Shown piece by piece: positions 7,051 to 12,723 of a stretch of DNA of 41,400 nucleotides. This DNA is from an uncultured bacterium (GTDB taxonomy: Bacteria > Bacillota > Clostridia > Oscillospirales > Oscillospiraceae). Location: the NCBI GenBank assembly GCA_947643715.1, contig CANRXB010000022.1, positions 1 to 41,400 of the forward strand. The letters run 5' to 3'. A program made the position numbers and the translations under genes. The notes beneath the pieces are model-generated. The model saw only the letters and a list, made by a program, of their open reading frames with translations. It was not told where the DNA came from and ran no database searches. Every line of letters starts with the position of its first letter. Positions within the stretch are counted from its first letter, which is position 1.

Positions 7051-8754
7051 ATGAGATTTTCTGAGATGCCCTACGAACGCCCCGACCTGGAGGCGATGAA
7101 GCAGACGCTTGCGCAGCTCACCCAGCGCCTGAGATCCGCCCAGAGCTATGAGGAGGCCAAGGCCGTGTTCCTGGAGCGGGAGGAGGAGGGCCGGCACACC
7201 GACACCCTGGCCACTCTGGCTCAGGTCCGCAACACCATCGACACCCGGGACCAGTTCTATGACGGCGAGATGGATTTCTGGAACGCCGCCAGCCCCGAGC
7301 TGGAGGAATCCGAGCAGGATTGGAAGCTGGCCATGCTGGAGTCCCCCTTCCGGAAGGACTTCGAAGCGGAGTACGGCGACCTGATGTTCGTCAACACCGA
7401 GATCGCGCTCAAGACCTTCTCCCCGGACATCGTGCCCCAGCTCCAGAAGGAGAACGACCTGACCCTGGCCTACAGCAAGCTCATCGCCTCTGCCCAGATC
7501 CCCTTCGAGGACGGGAAGTACACCATCTCCCAGATGGGCCCCTTCCTTTCCGACGCGGACGACCAGCGCCGCCTCGCCGCCTGGAAAGCCGTGGGCCGGT
7601 GGTTCAAGGAGAATCAGCCCGAGCTGGACCGCATCTATGACGAGCTCACCCACCTGCGGGACGAGATGGGCCGCAAGCTGGGCTACGAGGGATACACCAC
7701 CCTGGGCTACTACCGCATGGGCCGCAACTGCTACGGCAAGGACGACGTGGAGAAGTTCCGCGCCGCTGTGGTGAAGTATCTGGTCCCCGTGGCGGACTCC
7801 ATCTTCCGGGCGCAGGCGGAGCGCATCGGGGTCGAGTATCCTTTGAGCTACGCCGACAACGCGCTGAAGTTCCGTTCCGGCAACCCCCGGCCCCAGGGCA
7901 CGGCGGACGATGTCCTGGCGCAAGGCATGAAGTTCTACCGTGAGCTGTCCCCGGAAACGGCCGAATTCTTCCGGACCATGCTGGACGACGAACTGATGGA
8001 CGTGCTGTCCACCGAGGGCAAGGCGGGGGGCGGCTACTGCACCTCCATCAGCGACTACAAGGTGCCCTTCATCTTCGCCAACTTCAACGGCACCCAGGGA
8101 GACGTGGAGGTGGTCACTCACGAAGCGGGCCACGCCTTCGCCTGCTGGATGAACCGGGACCGGATCCCCTCCAGCTATATCTGGCCCGGTATGGAAGCCT
8201 GCGAAGTCCACTCCATGTCCATGGAGTTCATGGCTTGGCCCTGGGCGGAGGGCTTCTTCGGCCCGGACACCAAAAAGTTCCTGTACAGCCACCTGTCCGG
8301 GGCCATCACCTTCATCCCCTATGGGACCCTGGTGGATCACTTCCAGCACGAGGTGTACGCCCACCCGGACATGACCCCCGCCCAGCGCCATGCCAAGTGG
8401 AAGGAGCTGCAAGGGATCTATATGCCCTGGGCGCGGCTGGACGGGGACATCCCCTTCTTCTCCGAGGGAGAGGCCTGGCAGCGGCAGAACCACATCTATG
8501 CCTCTCCGTTCTACTATATCGACTATTGCCTGGCTCAGACGGTGGCCTTGGAGTTCTGGGCGCTGCTGCAAAAGGACCGCAAGCTGGCCTGGGAGAAGTA
8601 TATGGCCTATACCCGCCAAGGCGGGAGCCGCACCTTCACCGAGCTGTTGGAAAACGCCGGGCTGGACAGCCCCTTCGACGAGAAGTGCCTGCGGGGGGTG
8701 TGCGAAGCCGCCAGGGCCTGGCTGGAGGACTTCGACCTCACCGGCATCGAATAA
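7051..8754 (+). CDS. M3 family oligoendopeptidase (PepF-like)
   Basis: This 567-residue zinc metallopeptidase cleaves oligopeptides in the cytoplasm. The catalytic motif HEAGH is at 357-361, and the third zinc ligand is Glu385 in EACEVHSMSMEF, 28 residues after the first His, as in thimet/PepF enzymes. GGGYCTSISDYKVPFIFANF just before the active site and the C-terminal FYYIDYCLAQTVALEFW are family hallmarks. AAGGAGAT lies 8 nt before the start. The length matches the short clostridial M3 oligoendopeptidase F-type group. It is the last gene of the dnaX transcript; a strong hairpin follows. Confidence 0.92.
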   Translation: MRFSEMPYERPDLEAMKQTLAQLTQRLRSAQSYEEAKAVFLEREEEGRHTDTLATLAQVRNTIDTRDQFYDGEMDFWNAASPELEESEQDWKLAMLESPFRKDFEAEYGDLMFVNTEIALKTFSPDIVPQLQKENDLTLAYSKLIASAQIPFEDGKYTISQMGPFLSDADDQRRLAAWKAVGRWFKENQPELDRIYDELTHLRDEMGRKLGYEGYTTLGYYRMGRNCYGKDDVEKFRAAVVKYLVPVADSIFRAQAERIGVEYPLSYADNALKFRSGNPRPQGTADDVLAQGMKFYRELSPETAEFFRTMLDDELMDVLSTEGKAGGGYCTSISDYKVPFIFANFNGTQGDVEVVTHEAGHAFACWMNRDRIPSSYIWPGMEACEVHSMSMEFMAWPWAEGFFGPDTKKFLYSHLSGAITFIPYGTLVDHFQHEVYAHPDMTPAQRHAKWKELQGIYMPWARLDGDIPFFSEGEAWQRQNHIYASPFYYIDYCLAQTVALEFWALLQKDRKLAWEKYMAYTRQGGSRTFTELLENAGLDSPFDEKCLRGVCEAARAWLEDFDLTGIE

Positions 8755-8762
8755 AGGACACG

Positions 8763-8795
8763 ACGCCCCTCTCCCGCCACGCGGGGGAGGGGCGT
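8763..8795 (+). terminator. GC-rich hairpin after the M3 peptidase
   Basis: A 15-bp stem with one G-U pair (8763-8777 with 8781-8795) and a CAC loop starts 8 nt after the stop codon. It is very stable but is followed by TCCCGG rather than a U-tract, so it may act as a weak terminator or as an RNA 3'-end stabiliser. Confidence 0.55.
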
Positions 8796-8925
8796 TCCCG
8801 GTAAGCGTCCGGCCTGTACACGGGGCCGGCTATCATATCTGGCCGCGGCGGGACATATCCTTGAGTATCACCACGAGAGCGCCTGGGGGCGCGACACCCC
8901 ATCATCACGAAACGGAGTGATACCC

Positions 8926-9465
8926 ATGTTCATCGTCACCGCACGCCTACCGAAGAAACGGCTGCTGGCCGGGGCTGTTGCCCTGTGCTGCTGCGGATTG
9001 GCAGTCCTTGCCTTGGCGTTCACCCTGGGGGGACGGGCGGTGGCCGTCTCCTCGGAGGTGAAGAACATCAAGGACAACGACGACCGGCTGGCCTACCTCA
9101 ATGGTCTGGGCTGGCAGGTGGCGTCCCAACCCATCGCCACGGAGGAGCTGCTCATCCCCGAGCAGTTCGACGACAGCTACGCGGACTATCTGAAGCTCCA
9201 GGAGGACCAAGGCTTCGACCTCACCCAATACCAGGGCAAACGGGTGAAGCGCTATACCTATCAGCTGACCAACTATCCCACCCGAAGCGAGCCGGTGCAG
9301 ATCGCGCTGCTCATCTACAAAAACCGGGTGGTCGGAGGCCAGATCCAGTCCTCCTCCGGCAGCTTCATCCACGGGCTCACCCTGCCGGAGCAGGCCCAGG
9401 GAGAGGCTCCATCGCCATCGCCGTCGCCAGCCTCTACGGGAACGGCCGGGGCGCCGTCGATCTAA
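8926..9465 (+). CDS. Membrane-anchored DUF4830-like protein
   Basis: This 179-residue protein has one N-terminal membrane segment (about residues 13-34, after KKR) and an extracellular domain. The body, from NIKDNDDRLAYLNGLGWQV through ...QGFDLTQYQGKRVKRYTYQ to VVGGQIQSSS, looks like the DUF4830 family of clostridia, which has no known function. The tail is a low-complexity Pro/Ser/Ala stretch. GGAG at 8914-8917 lies 8 nt before ATG 8926, which decides the start over the GTG at 8917. No partner is obvious: the gene lies alone after the dnaX cluster and ends at a terminator shared with the convergent nagA. The three adjacent cysteines in the membrane segment do not form a lipobox. Confidence 0.75.
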   Translation: MFIVTARLPKKRLLAGAVALCCCGLAVLALAFTLGGRAVAVSSEVKNIKDNDDRLAYLNGLGWQVASQPIATEELLIPEQFDDSYADYLKLQEDQGFDLTQYQGKRVKRYTYQLTNYPTRSEPVQIALLIYKNRVVGGQIQSSSGSFIHGLTLPEQAQGEAPSPSPSPASTGTAGAPSI

Positions 9466-9469
9466 AAAA

Positions 9470-9506
9470 CGAGGGAGACGCGGCTGCGCCTCCCTCGCTT
9501 TGTTTT
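9470..9506. terminator. Bidirectional terminator between DUF4830-like gene and nagA
   Basis: CGAGGGAGACGC (9470-9481) pairs with GCGCCTCCCTCG (9486-9497) with one A-C mismatch and a GGCT loop. The plus strand continues CTTTGTTTT and the minus strand gives T6, so both convergent genes can stop here. Confidence 0.88.
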
Positions 9507-9508
9507 CC

Positions 9509-10624
9509 TCAGATCTGTTTGCCGTGGAAGAACACGGCCTTCACGTCCAGCGCCTGGTCCAGCACCACCACGTTGGCCCGTTTGCCCGGGTCCAGGCTAC
9601 CCACCCGGTCGAAGATACCGATGGCTTGGGCAGGGGTCACCGCAGCCGAACGCACCGCGTCCGCCAGAGGGATCCCGAAGGAGACGGCGGCTTTCATGCA
9701 CGCCATCAGGTCGGTGGCCGACCCGGCGATGGTGCCGTCAGCCAACGTGGCCAGCGGCCCTTTCACCGTGACGTTCTGTCCGCCCAGATCGTATTCGCCG
9801 TCGGACATGCCCGCGGCCCGCATGGTGTCCGAGATGAGCACCACCCGGTCCGGGCCGAACATCTTGAAGGTGGCCCGCACCATGGAGGGATGGATGTGGA
9901 TGCCGTCGGAGATGAGCTCCACCCGGCTCCAGGGGCTGTCCAGCGCCGCCCCCACCACGCCGGGCGCGCGGTGCGTGAAGCCGGGCATGGCGTTGAAGAG
10001 ATGGGTGACCTCCCGCGCACCGCAGCGGAACGCCTCCAGCGCCGTGTCGTAGTCGGCGGTGGTATGGGCCACCGCCACGTTCACCTCCTCGGAGACCTCC
10101 CGGATGAACTCCATCGCCCCCGGCAGCTCCGGGGCGACGGACACCAGCTTCACCAGGCCCTGCGCGGCCTCCATGAGCCTGCGGAGCATGGCCGCGTCGG
10201 GCTCATGGAGCCAATCCCCGTTCTGGGCCCCTTTCTTGGCATAGGACAGGAAGGGGCCTTCCAGGTTGATCCCCACCAGATCCGCGCCGGGCCGCCCTTC
10301 CCGGAGATGAGCGGCCGCCGTGCGGCACACCTTCAGCAGCCGATCCTCCAGCAAGGTCATCCCCGCCGGGCAGATCTGGGTGACGCCCCGGGACAGCTCG
10401 TACTCGGCCATGGTCTGCAGGCCGTCCGGGTCGCCGTCGGACAGGTCCGCGCCCCGGCAGCCGTGGAAGTGTACATCGGTGAGCCCAGGAATCACATAGC
10501 AGCCTGCGGCGTCATAGCTCTCATCGTCCCGGCTGTCCAAGGTGAGCAGCGGTCCGTCGAAGCACACGTCCCGCTCCACGAAGCCCTTTTGCAGATCGAA
10601 TACACTACCGCCTGTTATCTTCAT
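9509..10624 (-). CDS. nagA: N-acetylglucosamine-6-phosphate deacetylase
   Basis: NagA converts GlcNAc-6-phosphate to glucosamine-6-phosphate and acetate in the cytoplasm. The 371-residue amidohydrolase shows DVHFHG near residue 50, NLEGPFLS with the metal-binding Glu, VAHTTADY and THLFNAM with metal/substrate histidines, and the catalytic Asp in LISDTM. The C-terminal GSLDPGKRANVVVLD closes the beta-sandwich typical of the family. The start codon overlaps the nagB stop by 4 nt (ATGA), so the two are translationally coupled, nagB first. Upstream lie a palindrome-covered promoter and an RpiR regulator, consistent with induction by amino sugars. Confidence 0.94.
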   Translation of the reverse strand: MKITGGSVFDLQKGFVERDVCFDGPLLTLDSRDDESYDAAGCYVIPGLTDVHFHGCRGADLSDGDPDGLQTMAEYELSRGVTQICPAGMTLLEDRLLKVCRTAAAHLREGRPGADLVGINLEGPFLSYAKKGAQNGDWLHEPDAAMLRRLMEAAQGLVKLVSVAPELPGAMEFIREVSEEVNVAVAHTTADYDTALEAFRCGAREVTHLFNAMPGFTHRAPGVVGAALDSPWSRVELISDGIHIHPSMVRATFKMFGPDRVVLISDTMRAAGMSDGEYDLGGQNVTVKGPLATLADGTIAGSATDLMACMKAAVSFGIPLADAVRSAAVTPAQAIGIFDRVGSLDPGKRANVVVLDQALDVKAVFFHGKQI

Positions 10625-11361
10625 TCATGATCCTCCGTCAATCTACTCAGTGCGCTCACGTCCCCGACCAGGGTGACGTCGGGATGGAGCTGCAGGATGG
10701 AAGCGGGCACCTCCGGAACGATGGGCCCGCGGAACGCTTTCCACACCGCCTCCGCCTTGTCCTCGCCGCTGACCACCACCAGGATCTTCCGGGCCTTCAT
10801 GATGGTGCCGATGCCCATGGTGAGGGCCTGGCGGGGCACGTCGTTCGCGCTGGCGAAGAAGCGGGCGTTGGCCTCGATGGTGCTCTCGGTCAGGTCCACG
10901 AGATGGGTGGCCAGGGGGAAGCAGTCGCAGGGCTCGTTGAAGCCGATGTGGCCGTTGCGGCCCATGCCCAGGAGCTGGAGGTCGGCATAGCCCAGCTCCC
11001 GCACCACCTGCTCATACCGGGCGCACTCTTCCGCCGGGTCTTTGGCCAGGCCGCTGGGCACGTTAGTGTTCTCGGGCACGATGTCCACATGGTCGAACAG
11101 GTTGGTCTGCATGAAATAGCGATAGCTCTGGTCATGGTCGGGGGCCAGACCATAGTACTCGTCCAGGTTCACCGAGCACACCTCGGCAAAACTCAGATCG
11201 CCCTGCTCGTGCCACTGGATGAGCTGCTTATAGGTCCCCACAGGGGAGGAACCGGTGGCCAGACCCAGCACGCAGTCCGGCTTGGACACCACTTGAGCGG
11301 CGATGACGGCCGCAGCCCGGCGGCTCATGGCGTTGTAATCCTTTTCCTGATAAATGCGCAT
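10621..11361 (-). CDS. nagB: Glucosamine-6-phosphate deaminase
   Basis: NagB converts glucosamine-6-phosphate to fructose-6-phosphate and ammonia, feeding amino sugars into glycolysis. The 246-residue length fits the short Firmicutes form, which lacks the E. coli C-terminal allosteric extension. GLATGSSPVGTYKQL binds phosphate, NLDEYYGL carries the catalytic Asp, and GMGRNGHIGFNEP is the family signature. AGAGGTG lies 8 nt before ATG 11361. It is the first gene of the nagBA transcript, with a leader of about 110 nt from the promoter at 11479-11507. Confidence 0.95.
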   Translation of the reverse strand: MRIYQEKDYNAMSRRAAAVIAAQVVSKPDCVLGLATGSSPVGTYKQLIQWHEQGDLSFAEVCSVNLDEYYGLAPDHDQSYRYFMQTNLFDHVDIVPENTNVPSGLAKDPAEECARYEQVVRELGYADLQLLGMGRNGHIGFNEPCDCFPLATHLVDLTESTIEANARFFASANDVPRQALTMGIGTIMKARKILVVVSGEDKAEAVWKAFRGPIVPEVPASILQLHPDVTLVGDVSALSRLTEDHE

Positions 11362-11474
11362 GACGAAACACCTCTAACAATAGTTTGTAGTCCGGCGTCA
11401 CGGCCGCCGGCGGGGTCTGAGAAAAAGACTTGCACCTGCGGCGGGATCTTTTATGCACGACGACAAGCCATCGT

Positions 11475-11492
11475 ATAGATTGTATGATCTAT
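11475..11492. promoter_or_regulatory. Palindromic operator candidate over the nagBA -10 box
   Basis: ATAGAT-TGTATG-ATCTAT is an inverted repeat of two 6-bp arms around a 6-nt spacer. It covers the predicted -10 hexamer of nagBA, where a bound repressor would block polymerase. The adjacent RpiR-family gene is the obvious candidate binder; this is inference. Confidence 0.5.
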
Positions 11493-11507
11493 CCCGGTGT
11501 TTGTCAA
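11479..11507 (-). promoter_or_regulatory. Promoter of the nagBA operon
   Basis: On the minus strand a consensus TTGACA (11507-11502) is separated by exactly 17 nt from TACAAT (11484-11479). The predicted transcript start is near 11472, leaving a leader of about 110 nt before nagB. Confidence 0.78.
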
Positions 11508-11563
11508 TATCTTCTGAAAAAATGATCGATGATATCCGCTGTATAGAAAATTTTTTGCGATCT

Positions 11564-12418
11564 TCACAGATGTTTGTCCGCCAGCGCGTCCGCCACCAGC
11601 CTGCGCCGCTCCCGGCACCCCTCCATGTCCCGCCGGCACACCTCGTTGAACAGCACGTCGGTCAAATAGAGCTGCGCCATGCGCGCGGCGATGGAGCCCA
11701 TCTGGAGCGGCCCCTCCTTGGCCCCGCACTCCAGCACGATGTCCGCCAGCGCGGCCCCAGGGGACTTGGGGAAACGGGTGATGAGCACCGTCCCGGCCCC
11801 TCGTTCCCGGGCCAGCTTCATCAGCTCCACCATGTCCCGGGTGGACCCGGAATAGGAGAAGTACAGGATGGCGTCCTGCTTGGTGAGCATAGCGGCCCGG
11901 ATGGCCTGGTGATGGGAATCGTCCACGGCAAAAAAGTTGGGCAGGGCGGTGGAGAAGAGATGGGCCGCCTCTCGGGCCAAGATCATGGAGCCGCCCAGCC
12001 CCATGCACAGCACCCTCTGTGCCGACAGCAGCAGGTCCGCCGCCGCAGTGACGCAGGCCGGGTCCAGCATGGTCAAGGTCTGGGTGATGGCCTCCACGTC
12101 CACCGAGCACAGCTTCCGGCACATCTCCCCCACGTCGTCCTCCGCCTCGACCTCGCCATACAGCGGGCTGACCGGCCGTGTCCCGGCGGAAGACCCGGCC
12201 ACCGCCAGCTTGAAGGTACTATAACCTCTGTACCCCAAACGCCGGCAGAACCGGGACACCGTGGCCTCCGCTACTTCCGCGGCCTCGGCCAGCTCAGAGA
12301 TGGACATGAACTGGCACTCTTGGCGCTGCAGCATGATGTGGTCCGCGATCTTCCGTTCCGCGCTGGTCAATTGATAATATTCCCGATTGATCTTAGTAAA
12401 TACATCGCCGTAAGCCAT
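11564..12418 (-). CDS. MurR/RpiR family transcriptional regulator
   Basis: The 284-residue protein has an N-terminal RpiR-type helix-turn-helix (residues 1-77, with SISELAEAAEVAEATVSRFCRRLGY as the recognition region) and a C-terminal SIS sugar-phosphate-binding domain from about 120 onward (VLCMGLGGSMILAREA and ILYFSYSGSTRDMVELMKLA). Proteins of this build sense phosphorylated sugars. The neighbouring nagBA operon suggests the ligand is an amino-sugar phosphate. AAAGGAGGAA just before ATG 12418 sets the start and rules out an in-frame extension to 12475. It has its own promoter and is separated from nagB by about 200 nt that include the nagBA promoter. Confidence 0.9.
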   Translation of the reverse strand: MAYGDVFTKINREYYQLTSAERKIADHIMLQRQECQFMSISELAEAAEVAEATVSRFCRRLGYRGYSTFKLAVAGSSAGTRPVSPLYGEVEAEDDVGEMCRKLCSVDVEAITQTLTMLDPACVTAAADLLLSAQRVLCMGLGGSMILAREAAHLFSTALPNFFAVDDSHHQAIRAAMLTKQDAILYFSYSGSTRDMVELMKLARERGAGTVLITRFPKSPGAALADIVLECGAKEGPLQMGSIAARMAQLYLTDVLFNEVCRRDMEGCRERRRLVADALADKHL

Positions 12419-12489
12419 AGTTCCTCCTTTCTGCCCGCTCCGGGAGCGGCCGGCCGCAGCCGGATGGACGGGCATCTTTCGATGCTGAT

Positions 12490-12519
12490 ATCATACTCTG
12501 TCACCCGGAACCGCGTCAA
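12490..12519 (-). promoter_or_regulatory. Promoter of the RpiR regulator gene
   Basis: On the minus strand TTGACG (12519-12514), an 18-nt spacer and TATGAT (12495-12490) lie about 70 nt upstream of the start codon. The -10 region shares GTATGAT with the nagBA palindrome, which might reflect autoregulation, but the match is short. Confidence 0.55.
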
Positions 12520-12685
12520 GGGGAAATGGAAACTTTTTTTCATTTTTTAATGCAATTGTTGGCAAAAATTCACAGCATCATCCATTTTACATGATATTCC
12601 ATGGTCAAATTTGTAAATAACGCACAAGCACTCCGGTACATTGTCCCGATCCGTCTCGGCTCCTGCCAAAAACGCCGACGAAGAA

Positions 12686-12719
12686 CGCGGGACGTACCGT
12701 CGTCTCGGTACGTCCCGCG
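12686..12719 (-). terminator. Terminator of the GTPase-NYN fusion gene
   Basis: A perfect 14-bp inverted repeat (12686-12699 with 12706-12719, core GGGACGTACC) has a 6-nt loop. It begins 4 nt after the stop codon of the minus-strand gene and is followed on that strand by TTCTTCG and later GTTTTTGG, a weak U-tract. Confidence 0.78.
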
Positions 12720-12723
12720 CTGT

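Larger units (their letters stand above)
12419..12723. other. Intergenic stretch: RpiR promoter, AT-rich patch, terminator
   Basis: No gene is seen. The stretch holds a small hairpin (GCATC-TTTC-GATGC at 12471-12484), the promoter of the RpiR gene (12490-12519), an AT-rich patch at about 12525-12620 that contrasts with the GC-rich surroundings, and the terminator of the GTPase-NYN gene (12686-12719). Confidence 0.7.

Noticed and set aside
12540-12590. Sigma-54-type promoter (TTGGCA...TTCACA)
   Set aside because: The -12 element lacks the conserved GC, the spacing does not fit, and no gene lies in the right direction.
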